Source: Hyphomicrobiales bacterium
Lineage (GTDB): Bacteria > Pseudomonadota > Alphaproteobacteria > Rhizobiales > Rhizobiaceae
Reading direction: 5' to 3'
Assembly: GCA_900467685.1 (NCBI GenBank)
Contig: UBQX01000007.1
Span: forward strand, 1 to 64,000
DNA length: 64,000 bases
Shown here: piece after piece, positions 56,730 through 64,000 of the stretch
How the letters are laid out: the number at the start of each line of letters is the position of its first letter
Position numbering within the stretch: the stretch's first letter is position 1
The notes under the pieces: model-generated
Databases searched by the model: none
The model's input: only the letters and a program-made list of their open reading frames with translations
What the model was told of the DNA's origin: nothing
Translations under genes and position numbers: made by a program

Positions 56730-58151
56730 TCATGCCGATTGCGCCAGCGGCGCGCTTTGCGGCACGAAGGGTTTGAGGGAAAGTTCGCGTTCGAGAACAC
56801 GGGCGACGGAAGCGATCTGAGCCTCGCGCCAGGGCCGGCCGATAATTTGTATCGCCACAGGCAACCCTTCCGGCGAGACGGCAACGGGCAGCGTGACGAC
56901 CGGAAGACCGAGATAGGAAAACGGCCGCGTGAACGATGTCATAGCACTGACGACACGGTTCATCTCGGGGCTCGCGCCGATATCGACATCGGCCGAGCGC
57001 GGCGGCAGGAATGGCATGACTGGCGCGATCAGCACATCGGCTTCAGCAAAGGCCGTTTCCAGAAACTCCGCGAGCATCAGGCTGCGCATCTGCAGCGCGC
57101 GGATATAGATCGGCGCCGGCATGGCAAGAGATTGCGACAGGCGCATGCGGATCTGCGGGCCGTAATCCTCGTGGCGCTCGCGCATCCAGTCGAAATGCAC
57201 AGTGCCCGCTTCTGCCATGGCTACGACATTGGCGAGTTCCGCGACAGTCGAGAGGTCGGATGGCGTTGCCTGTCCAATGGACGCGACATGCGGCGCAAGC
57301 GCCGCCATGGCGGTGGAAACGCCGTCGCCCACAACAGCTGCAAGGTCATTTTCGAAGACGCCGCCCAGCACGCCGAGGCGTATAGACGAAAGATCAACGA
57401 CAAGCTCAGCAGGTGGAGATATGCGCTCGCAAGTCGGATCGGCGGGGTCCCAACCGCTGATAAGGCGAAGGATCGTATAGGCGTCCTCGACATTTCCGGC
57501 GAGCGGGCCGACGCAATCCTGCGAGAAGGAAAGCGGCATCGCCCCATGCCGGCTCACACGCCCCCGCGTCGGCTTGATCCCGACGACGCCGCAGCAGGCA
57601 GCCGGCAGGCGAATGGAGCCGCCCGTGTCTGAGCCAAGTGCTGCCAGCACCACGCCTGCCCCTACGGCAGCGCCCGAACCGCTGGAGGAGCCGCCCGTGA
57701 TGCGCTCCGGATCGATCGGATTGCGCGCCCGGCCGTGATGGGCATTGTGTCCGGTCGGTCCCATGGCGAATTCGCTCATGTTGAGGCGGCCGATGGAGAT
57801 TGCTCCGGCCGCTTCGAGACGCTGCATCACGGTGGACGTCGAGCCTGCGACATGCCCGGCGCGGATCTTCGAGCCGCAACCCGTCACCATGCCCTTGCGG
57901 TCATACATATCCTTGTGCGCCAGCGGCACGCCGTGAAGTGGCCCGAGCGGCTTGCCTTCCGCTTTCCAACGGTCAGCGGCCTCGGCAGCGGCAAGCGCCG
58001 CATCTTCCTCGATGGCGATGAAGGCATTGATGCGCGGCTGTTCGGCCTTGGCGCGGGCTATGGCGGCTTCCGTGAGCGCCCGCGATGTGACCTTGCCGCT
58101 GCGGATAGACGCAGCTGCGGTTGCGAGGCTCTGGGGGTGAAGATCGCTCAT
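56730..58151 (-). CDS. Amidase-signature hydrolase
   Basis: 473-aa enzyme of the amidase signature family. The Ser-cisSer-Lys triad is visible: Lys80 in VPLAHKDMYD, cis-Ser near 155 in TGGSSSGSGAAV, nucleophile Ser179 in GSDTGGSIRLPA. It hydrolyses an amide or a carbamoyl/urea-type bond. It overlaps the 68-aa gene upstream by 4 bases and precedes the flavin reductase by 15, so it is cotranscribed with the ABC transporter. Its substrate is probably the imported compound. Confidence 0.94.
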   Translation of the reverse strand: MSDLHPQSLATAAASIRSGKVTSRALTEAAIARAKAEQPRINAFIAIEEDAALAAAEAADRWKAEGKPLGPLHGVPLAHKDMYDRKGMVTGCGSKIRAGHVAGSTSTVMQRLEAAGAISIGRLNMSEFAMGPTGHNAHHGRARNPIDPERITGGSSSGSGAAVGAGVVLAALGSDTGGSIRLPAACCGVVGIKPTRGRVSRHGAMPLSFSQDCVGPLAGNVEDAYTILRLISGWDPADPTCERISPPAELVVDLSSIRLGVLGGVFENDLAAVVGDGVSTAMAALAPHVASIGQATPSDLSTVAELANVVAMAEAGTVHFDWMRERHEDYGPQIRMRLSQSLAMPAPIYIRALQMRSLMLAEFLETAFAEADVLIAPVMPFLPPRSADVDIGASPEMNRVVSAMTSFTRPFSYLGLPVVTLPVAVSPEGLPVAIQIIGRPWREAQIASVARVLERELSLKPFVPQSAPLAQSA

Positions 58152-58354
58152 TCTTCCGCCTCCTTCGTCATCAGCGCGTAATAGGTCGCAGGTTCCAGCG
58201 AGAAGAACACATTCCCCTCCCCCTGGCGCGGCTGGGCAATTGCTGCGCTATCCCGCTGCATTTCGCCCGCCATGGCGACCATCTCCGCTTCGTTGGCGGA
58301 TCGCGCCCAATAGAGGCGCGCCAGCGTATCGGCGATATCCTTGAGCTCGGCCAT
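58148..58354 (-). CDS. Small protein between permease and amidase, 68 aa
   Basis: Coupled on both sides (ATGA overlaps). AELKDIADTLARLYWARSAN, EAEMVAMAGEMQRDSAAIAQ, and FSLEPATYYALMTKEAEE. It may be a small companion of the amidase, as AtzG (DUF4089) and GatC are for related amidases, but I cannot see a decisive motif. The frame runs open upstream through the permease gene, which is not coding. Confidence 0.7.
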   Translation of the reverse strand: MAELKDIADTLARLYWARSANEAEMVAMAGEMQRDSAAIAQPRQGEGNVFFSLEPATYYALMTKEAEE

Positions 58355-59364
58355 CAGCTGAAATCCTGCGGCTGGCGATTGCGCACGAGCTGGCTGAGCG
58401 ACACGGCGATGACCAGCGCGCCGCCATAGAAGAGGTTCTGCACGTAAGCATGCGCGCCCATCATGGTCAGGCCGGTGATGCCGGTCACGAGGAAGTAGAC
58501 GCTGATGACTGCGCCGAAGGCGTTGAAGCGGCCGGGCGCGATGGTTGTCGCACCAAGGAAAGCGGCCGCAAAAGCCGGAAGCAGCAGGTTGAGGCCTGAG
58601 AGCGGATCGGCGGAGCCAGTCATGCCGGAATAAAGGATACCGGCGAAGGCGGAGATGAGGCCCGACAGGATAAAGGAAGTCGCCCGCACCCGCTCGACCG
58701 GGATACCGTTCAACCGAGAGACCTCGCGGCCGCGACCGACGAACAGCAGCTTGCGGCCGGGGATGGTGAATTCGAAGGCATACCAGATCACTGCCGCAAG
58801 GATCAGCGCATAGTAGAAGGCGAGCGGAATGCCCCAGAGCCGACCCATGATGACCCAAGACACCAGTTCCATGGATACGCCGGAAATCGTCTGCGATCCG
58901 CTCATCCAGAGAATGACGCCGTTGACGAAGGTGCCGACGCCGAGCGTCACGATCAGCGAATGGATGCGGAAGTAGAGGACGAAGAATGCGTTGATCGCAC
59001 CAATCAGCGCGCCGACCGCCAGCGACAGGACGAGAACCGGCAGGATCGGCCAGCCCATCTGCGCGTTGAAGACGCCGATGACCATGGAGCTCATCGTCAG
59101 GATAGAGGCGCCGGAAAGGTCGAAATCGCCGGAGGTCAGCGGAATGATGATGCCGAGCGTCAGCACGACTAGGACCGCCTGCGAGCCGAACATGGTGGAG
59201 AAGTTCCGCCAGCTGAGGAAACTGTCCGGCATGAGGATGCCGAAGAGGATAATCAGAAAGAGCCAGGCGGCGACGAGCGCGAAACGTTCCGCCTCGGTTT
59301 TCAGCGTGAAGCGCGACCTGAGCGCGGAAACGGGCTTCTGGATGGGCATGTCGATCGTCGTCAT
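58354..59364 (-). CDS. ABC transporter permease, ribose/simple-sugar type
   Basis: 336-aa membrane protein of the RbsC/BPD_transp_2 family with 8-10 helices. Family features are MTTIDMPIQKP then LIILFGILMPDSFLSWRNFS, LTSGDFDLSGASILTMSSMV (the GxFDLS motif), and AFAAAFLGATTIAPGRFNAF. It works with the ATPase at 59361 and the binding protein at 60958. The family carries sugars, autoinducer-2, nucleosides and similar polar solutes. Confidence 0.93.
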   Translation of the reverse strand: MTTIDMPIQKPVSALRSRFTLKTEAERFALVAAWLFLIILFGILMPDSFLSWRNFSTMFGSQAVLVVLTLGIIIPLTSGDFDLSGASILTMSSMVIGVFNAQMGWPILPVLVLSLAVGALIGAINAFFVLYFRIHSLIVTLGVGTFVNGVILWMSGSQTISGVSMELVSWVIMGRLWGIPLAFYYALILAAVIWYAFEFTIPGRKLLFVGRGREVSRLNGIPVERVRATSFILSGLISAFAGILYSGMTGSADPLSGLNLLLPAFAAAFLGATTIAPGRFNAFGAVISVYFLVTGITGLTMMGAHAYVQNLFYGGALVIAVSLSQLVRNRQPQDFS

Positions 59365-60923
59365 TCTGCGGCCTCCGCATCGGTGCTGTAGAAGCAGGCT
59401 TCGGTGATTGCCTTGCGGCTGATCTCGTGTCCCTTGAGTTCCACGACCGGCCGCCCCCGCGAGAAGACGAGGATGCGGTCGCAGATCTGCTCAAGCTGTT
59501 CGTTGTCGGTGGAGGCGCAGAGGATCGAGGTTCCGGCCCTCGCCGCCCCGTCCAGCGCCTTGAAAATCTGCTGGCGCGCGCCGAAATCCACGCCTTGCGT
59601 CGGCTCGTCGAGGAGCAGCAGCTTCGGCTGGATACGCAGCCATTTGGCGAGCAGCACCTTCTGCTGATTGCCCCCCGAAAGCGACCCCAGCGCCAAAGCC
59701 GGATTAAGCGGGCGCACATCATGAATGGTGGAAAGTCGCCCGGCTTCCTTGACCATAGCGCCTCGGTCGAGCCCTGCGAGATGCGAAAGCTCGTCAAGGA
59801 TCGGCAGCGTGATATTGTCGGTGACGGCAAGCGACCCAATACCGGCCGCGCCCAGCCGGTCGCCGGGCAGAAGCGCAACGCCCATGCGCTGCGCCATCAG
59901 CGGCGTAATGGTCGCCAGATCGACCTTGCGGTCGGCCACGGTCAGCGTCCCCGCACCGCGTCGCGCGCCGTAAAGCGTGTAAGGCACGCTGGCAAAGCCG
60001 GAACCGATCAGGCCCGTGACCCCGAGGATTTCGCCCTCCTGCAGGGCCAGATTAAATGGCGGCGTCCTGCCGTCGGTCAGGTTCTCAACGCGAATGTTGA
60101 CAGGCGCGGCGCCCGCTGCCATGCGCTGCTTGGCAAAGGCATCGATGCGCGAGCCTACGATCGTATCGAGGATGGCCTGCCGGCTGGACGCCTTGGTGTC
60201 GAGCACATCGACAAGCTGACCGTCGCGCAGCACGGCGACGCGATCGGTGATGTCGCGGACCTCATCGATATCGTGCGTCACGATGATGACCGACGCGCCG
60301 GTCTTGACGATGGAGCGGACAAGTTCGAAGAGCCGCTTCACATCCTCGCCCGGCAGGAACGGCGTCGGCTCGTCGAGCACCAGAATGCCCTCCCCGCCAT
60401 AGCCGGCGTCGGAGGCGCGCAGGTCCTCGAAGGCGCGAATGATGGCGACGAAGGCGCGCTCGACCGGCGGCAGGCTCGCGACCGTCGCCAGCGGATCGAT
60501 ATCGAGATTGAATTCCGCAAAGAGCGCCGAAAGGCGCTCGGCTTCTTTCCGCCAGGATACGAACCATGGGTTCTTTTGTCCCAGCGACGTCACGCGCATA
60601 TTCTCGGCCACGGTGAGCGAAGGCACGAGACCGAGATGCTGGTGGACGAAGGCGACGCCGCGCTTCTTGATCAGCATCGGGTCGAGCGGCAGGGCCATTT
60701 TCTCGCCCCACAGCACGACCTCACTGCCCTCTTCCGGCTGGTGAAAACCAGCCAGAACCTTGATGAGGGTCGACTTGCCCGAGCCGTTCTGCCCGAGCAA
60801 CCCGAAGACCTCGCCGCGCCGAACTGCAACGCTGACGCCCTTGAGCGCATAATTGCTTCCGAACTTCATCTTGATGTCGTTCATCACAAGGACGGCGCTA
60901 TCGGTCGTTGCTGTGCTGGACAT
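59361..60923 (-). CDS. ABC transporter ATP-binding protein, duplicated (RbsA-like)
   Basis: 520-aa two-domain ATPase. The N-terminal half has a good Walker A (GLLGQNGSGKSTLIKVL) and Walker B (ILVLDEPTPFLP), but its signature is degenerate (SLPPVERAFVAI in place of LSxGQ). The C-terminal half has a degenerate Walker A (GVTGLIGSGFASVPY) and a good signature (GSLSGGNQQKVLLAKWL) with LLLDEPTQGVDFGARQQIF. This complementary pattern gives one working composite site. Overlaps the permease by 4 bases. Confidence 0.95.
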   Translation of the reverse strand: MSSTATTDSAVLVMNDIKMKFGSNYALKGVSVAVRRGEVFGLLGQNGSGKSTLIKVLAGFHQPEEGSEVVLWGEKMALPLDPMLIKKRGVAFVHQHLGLVPSLTVAENMRVTSLGQKNPWFVSWRKEAERLSALFAEFNLDIDPLATVASLPPVERAFVAIIRAFEDLRASDAGYGGEGILVLDEPTPFLPGEDVKRLFELVRSIVKTGASVIIVTHDIDEVRDITDRVAVLRDGQLVDVLDTKASSRQAILDTIVGSRIDAFAKQRMAAGAAPVNIRVENLTDGRTPPFNLALQEGEILGVTGLIGSGFASVPYTLYGARRGAGTLTVADRKVDLATITPLMAQRMGVALLPGDRLGAAGIGSLAVTDNITLPILDELSHLAGLDRGAMVKEAGRLSTIHDVRPLNPALALGSLSGGNQQKVLLAKWLRIQPKLLLLDEPTQGVDFGARQQIFKALDGAARAGTSILCASTDNEQLEQICDRILVFSRGRPVVELKGHEISRKAITEACFYSTDAEAAE

Positions 60924-60957
60924 GGTGTGGCTCCGTTTCTGCTTGGCGTGGCTCAGG

Positions 60958-62067
60958 TCACTTCAGCTTCCAGAGCTTGCGGAAGCCGTCGAGATGGGCA
61001 TCGCCATAGCCGTCGTTGAAGTTGGCCGGCACGCCTGCGGTCTTGATGTTGTCCTTGTCGAAGATCAGCAGAGGAACGTTGAGCTTCGCCACTTCCGGCT
61101 TGCCGCAGATCATGCGCATGATGTTGTCGATCGCCGCATAGCCTGCCCAGCCGAGGCTTTCGCCGATGTCCATGTTGACCTGGCCTTCGCGCAGCATGTC
61201 GAGAACGAAAGGCGTGCCGTTGAAGCCGGCAACGCCGACAGAGCCGAGAGCGCCCGTGATGCGCAGGGCGGGCACGACGAATTGCGACATCGAGTCATAG
61301 ATCGGGATGATGTAGTTGATGCCCGGATCGGCCAGCAGCGCCGACTGCGTGCCGGGCTGGATCTTCGTCGCCCAGTCGGAGACCGGCACGTCGAGATGCT
61401 TCTGCTTGCATTCCGGGCAAAGCGCCTTCAGCTCGTCCTGGATCGCCTTGACGAAGGGGATGGAGGGCAGGACGTCGGACGAACCGATGATCAGCACGTT
61501 CGGCTTGCCGCCGGTCTGCACATAGGCGTAAGCGGCGAGCACCTTGCCGGCACCGGTGAAATCAACGCGCGAGGAATAATCGACAGTCGGCGCCGACTTC
61601 TGTGTGACGTCATAGAGATGCGTCGTCGTGACCTTGAGACCGGCGCTCCGCGCTTCGGTGAGCTGGGGTCCGAGCCATTCGGGATTGAGACCGCCGGCGA
61701 CGTCCAGCACATCGTATTTCTGGCTGATCGCCTGGGAGACGCCCTGGATCCACTGGTCCGTCTTCAGCTGGTTGTCCCAGGTCGTGTAGGTGAAGCCGAC
61801 TTCCTTGGCGGCCGTGGACATCGCCTTCTGGAGTTCAACGTTGAACGGGATGGTCATCGAAATCGGGATCGACAGGACCTTCTTGCCGGCCATGCAGGAC
61901 TTCGCGTCGAAAGCCTCGCCCGGCGGGTCGAAGACGGGCATCTTCTTATGCTGTTCAAGGATCGCCTTGGCGTCGGCCATGGCATCCGCATGCGCGCCGG
62001 ACGGCACTGCAGCAATGGCGGACGCGGCAACGAAAGCGCTGAGTAGAAGCACACGCATATCTGACAT
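60958..62067 (-). CDS. ABC transporter periplasmic substrate-binding protein
   Basis: 369-aa protein with a signal peptide (RVLLLSAFVAASAIAAVPSG, cleavage near AHA-DA) and a periplasmic-binding-protein type 1 (ribose-like) fold: KKVLSIPISMTIPFNVELQK, GLNPEWLGPQLTEARSAGLK, PNVLIIGSSDVLPSIPF, and a Cys pair (CPECKQKH). It leads the operon for the ATPase, permease, 68-aa protein, amidase and flavin reductase. The ligand is not obvious; the amidase suggests an amide or amino sugar-like compound. Confidence 0.92.
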   Translation of the reverse strand: MSDMRVLLLSAFVAASAIAAVPSGAHADAMADAKAILEQHKKMPVFDPPGEAFDAKSCMAGKKVLSIPISMTIPFNVELQKAMSTAAKEVGFTYTTWDNQLKTDQWIQGVSQAISQKYDVLDVAGGLNPEWLGPQLTEARSAGLKVTTTHLYDVTQKSAPTVDYSSRVDFTGAGKVLAAYAYVQTGGKPNVLIIGSSDVLPSIPFVKAIQDELKALCPECKQKHLDVPVSDWATKIQPGTQSALLADPGINYIIPIYDSMSQFVVPALRITGALGSVGVAGFNGTPFVLDMLREGQVNMDIGESLGWAGYAAIDNIMRMICGKPEVAKLNVPLLIFDKDNIKTAGVPANFNDGYGDAHLDGFRKLWKLK

Positions 62068-62133
62068 TCCCCTGTTGGATGCCCCGCTTTTCCGGGGTCG
62101 TGATCGTATCTCCGTCGCAACGGGACGGCTTTA

Positions 62134-62145
62134 ATGTACGTACAT
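62134..62145. promoter_or_regulatory. Palindromic operator before the ABC/amidase operon
   Basis: A perfect 12-bp palindrome ATGTACGTACAT lies 67 bases before the binding protein start. A 10-of-12 match occurs at 63614-63625 between the MFS and GntR genes. It is a good candidate operator for the GntR protein. The AT-rich stretch 62150-62280 around it holds no gene. Confidence 0.75.
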
Positions 62146-62292
62146 ATTCAAGGGTTCGTCAACGGTTTTGCAAGATTTTTTTGCAGTGCAAAATATTAAG
62201 GCAAATGCCGAACATGTTCGGGATAACTGCAATAATCTTATTCATTTTCAGCGATTTCCGCTGAAGTAACGTTACGCAAGCAGAGACGTAAA

Positions 62293-62319
62293 CGGGGCCG
62301 CAGTCACGCTGAGGCCCCG
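62293..62319 (-). terminator. Hairpin downstream of the MFS gene
   Basis: 7-bp GC stem (62293-62299 with 62313-62319) just past the MFS stop on the minus strand, followed by a short T-containing stretch. A plausible but weak terminator. Confidence 0.5.
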
Positions 62320-62351
62320 CAGTGTCATTTAATATGTCAGTACTTTATGGA

Positions 62352-63584
62352 TCAGATTCGGGCAGAGCGATGTGAGCGCCACGCTGCGACCATCCCGAAG
62401 AATCCCAGGAGGGAGAAGACAAGAAAGCTCGCGCCGTAATGTCCTGTCACCATATAGAGACTTGCGAAGCTGGACGGTCCCACGATGACGCCGATGAAGG
62501 TGTAGACGAGTACGCCTCCGGTAATTGCGCCGATCCGGCCCTCCGGCGCATTATGCGCCACCTCGGCCAGGAGAACACCGTTCCAACCGATTGTGGTCAT
62601 GCCCAGTACGATCAGGACACCCACCTGAACATAGGCTGGCATGTCCACCACGAAGAAGAGAGATGCAAAGCCGAGTCCGATCAGCAGACCGAGCAGCGCC
62701 AGAGTCTTGAACCCGCCGCCCAACTTGTCGGCCACGACACCCCAGAAGATACGCCCGAAGGCGCCGAAAAACTGCATGACAGCTGCAACCGAACCGGCGG
62801 CCAGCAGCGACCAGCCGCCATCGTGGACCAGCGTCACCACCGCAAAGGCCGACAGCGACAGCTGCGTCGCCGAATAGGCAAATCCAAGAAAGCTCAGCGT
62901 CCGGAGCCTGGGGTTCTTCCAGATGATGCTTTGCTCATCGCGGAATCCCTTCATCATCGAAGCCATGGGCACCGTGCGATCGATCGGCTCGGTCACATGC
63001 GTGGCCGCCAGCAGCACCATGGTCGCCAAAGGTGCAGCCGCCCCGATCAGCAGCGCATATTGCCAGTCCATCTGCCGCGACAGGAAGGGAAAGGCGAAGC
63101 TCGCCAGGATGCCGCCCAGCGGCACACCGGACTGCTTGATCGAAAATACGATGTTTCGCTTGCCATGGGGCGTGATGCGCCCGAGCATTTCCGAGGAGGC
63201 CGGGTTGTTCAGCCCATAGCCGATGCCTATGAGAAGCGAGGCAATGATGATCGGCAGGACATGCGCCAAGGCGATCCCCACGAAACCGAGCAGGAAGCAG
63301 ACCAGCGCCAGTTGCTCGACCCGCACGGGACCAAACCGCTTGACCAGCGTGCCGGCAACAGCCGAGGAAAACATACCCGAGGCGTAGATCAGGCTGATCT
63401 GATAGCCGATCAGATAGGCGCCGATTCCGAGGTCTGACGCCACGGTGGGCGCAATTGCAGTCAGCGCCAGCACGCTGGCCGTCGCCACGATCTGGATCAG
63501 CGTGGCAGCACCCAGTGTGACTATAAGCGAATGGGATTTGCGCGCGCCCGAACCGGAGGCATCTTCGACGGTGATGTCTGACAT
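62352..63584 (-). CDS. MFS transporter
   Basis: 410-aa major-facilitator protein with 12 predicted helices. It has the loop-2/3 type motif GTLVKRFGPVRVEQLA, the central loop (TEPIDRTVPMASMMKGFRDE) and IGYGLNNPASSEMLGRITPH. The start MSDITVEDASG at 63584 is used; a TTG three codons earlier is possible. Divergent from the GntR gene with the palindrome between them, so it is likely GntR-controlled. It probably imports a compound related to the one handled by the ABC/amidase operon. Confidence 0.92.
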   Translation of the reverse strand: MSDITVEDASGSGARKSHSLIVTLGAATLIQIVATASVLALTAIAPTVASDLGIGAYLIGYQISLIYASGMFSSAVAGTLVKRFGPVRVEQLALVCFLLGFVGIALAHVLPIIIASLLIGIGYGLNNPASSEMLGRITPHGKRNIVFSIKQSGVPLGGILASFAFPFLSRQMDWQYALLIGAAAPLATMVLLAATHVTEPIDRTVPMASMMKGFRDEQSIIWKNPRLRTLSFLGFAYSATQLSLSAFAVVTLVHDGGWSLLAAGSVAAVMQFFGAFGRIFWGVVADKLGGGFKTLALLGLLIGLGFASLFFVVDMPAYVQVGVLIVLGMTTIGWNGVLLAEVAHNAPEGRIGAITGGVLVYTFIGVIVGPSSFASLYMVTGHYGASFLVFSLLGFFGMVAAWRSHRSARI

Positions 63585-63613
63585 GAAAGGCAACTGTCCT
63601 GCGATTATCGTAT

Positions 63614-63625
63614 ATGTACGTACTA
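63614..63625. promoter_or_regulatory. Palindromic operator between MFS and gntR-type genes
   Basis: ATGTACGTACTA, core GTACGTAC at 63616-63623, matches the palindrome at 62134-62145 in 10 of 12 positions. It is placed to control both the MFS gene and the regulator. Confidence 0.7.
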
Positions 63626-63733
63626 ATTGATTTCGAAATCAAGCGCAAGGACGGGGTGCGAAATTGCATCCGCGCTGAAATCTGTTTGCTTTTACGAGAA
63701 AAAACATATTGATGAGCCGGGAGGCCGAAACAC

Positions 63734-64000
63734 ATGGGCAATGCGATTTCCGAGGAAATGAACAGCAGCACGCAGGAAATCAAGAACGGCTGGAAGCCGG
63801 AGATTGCGACCGCGCCGCTCTATATGCAGGTGGCACACCACCTGGAATCGCGCATTTCCAACGGTGATTTTGCCGTGGGCTCCCTCCTCCCCACCGAGAA
63901 CGAACTGGCCGAAGCCCTCGGCGTGAGCCGTCAGACGGTTCGGCAGGCGATCGCACTCCTGCGCAACAAGGGACGACTTTCAGCCCGCAAGGGCGTTGGC
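63734..64000 (+). CDS. GntR-family regulator, HutC-like (cut by window end)
   Basis: The first 89 codons are present and the frame is still open at the window end. After a polar leader (GNAISEEMNSSTQEIKN) comes a GntR winged helix: LYMQVAHHLESRISNGDFAV, LPTENELAEALGVSRQTVRQ, AIALLRNKGRLSARKGVG. The Tyr-x-Gln-V...LPTExELA pattern is that of the HutC subfamily, which senses small molecules with a UTRA domain not visible here. It probably represses the MFS gene, itself and the ABC/amidase operon. Confidence 0.9.
   Translation, partial: MGNAISEEMNSSTQEIKNGWKPEIATAPLYMQVAHHLESRISNGDFAVGSLLPTENELAEALGVSRQTVRQAIALLRNKGRLSARKGVG

Noticed and set aside
56196-57632. 478-aa open frame on the plus strand
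   Set aside because: Spans parts of the flavin reductase and amidase genes in antisense; His/Arg-rich shadow translation.
58148-59878. 576-aa minus-strand frame ending in the 68-aa protein
   Set aside because: Upstream part is an Arg/Pro-rich shadow of the permease and ATPase. Only the last 68 codons, which have a coupled ATG, look real.
59427-61019. 530-aa open frame on the plus strand
   Set aside because: Antisense to the RbsA-like ATPase; no motifs.
1-64000. CRISPR arrays, tRNA or rRNA genes, insertion sequences, phage genes
   Set aside because: No regular spaced repeats, cloverleaf-like conserved arms, transposase or integrase motifs were seen on reading both strands.

Overview
The window reads as DNA from an alphaproteobacterium of the Rhizobiales, most like Rhizobium, Agrobacterium, Shinella or relatives. 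The basis is the GC-rich coding, a Calvin-type aldolase of rhizobial form, LigD with several Ku proteins, DUF982/DUF892/DUF4142/BON stress genes, and about twenty promoters matching the alphaproteobacterial general-stress sigma factor EcfG (GGAAC, 16-18 nt, GTT). I saw no rRNA, tRNA, insertion sequence, phage or CRISPR array.

Layout. (1) 0.2-6.1 kb: a TRAP transporter (dctM, dctQ, dctP) divergent from a membrane histidine kinase and a FixJ-type response regulator. (2) 6.2-8.2 kb: a DeoR regulator and a class II aldolase. (3) 8.6-25.6 kb: a catabolic island. It starts with a regulator joining an MEDS-like sensor to a SARP-type winged helix and BTAD domain. Operon A follows (P450, a split PEP-synthase-like phosphotransferase pair, HD protein, aldehyde dehydrogenase, second HD protein, SDR, 2Fe-2S ferredoxin, ferredoxin reductase). 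Operon B is a complete four-component toluene-monooxygenase-type system in the order tmoABCDEF, followed by a DUF5519-like protein and a second ferredoxin. Both operons carry 11-bp-period direct repeats ending in CAAAGAT at the same distance from a -10-like element, the layout expected for a SARP-type activator. (4) 25.6-40.6 kb and 50.1-56.0 kb: a general-stress island with SDR/MDR enzymes, ferritin-like and BON proteins, many small proteins, topoisomerase IB, a Ku/LigD end-joining operon plus a second Ku, MgtC, a cation/proton antiporter and an EcfG-like sigma factor. (5) 40.7-50.1 kb: an eight-gene glycan cluster inside that island, behind its own EcfG-type promoter (three epimerase modules, one fused to a glycoside hydrolase, a glycosyltransferase, three CgeB-like proteins, a methyltransferase). 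(6) 56.2-64.0 kb: an RbsABC-type ABC transporter with a small protein, an amidase and a flavin reductase, an MFS transporter and a GntR regulator. Both control regions share a GTACGTAC palindrome.

Most notable is the catabolic island. A phenylphosphate-synthase-like split ATP phosphotransferase, known from anaerobic phenol degradation, sits here among two oxygen-dependent hydroxylases and two paralogous HD-domain proteins, with no UbiD-type phenylphosphate carboxylase in view. My inference is an aerobic route in which a hydroxyl group made by the monooxygenase or P450 is activated by phosphorylation. The substrate cannot be read from sequence alone.
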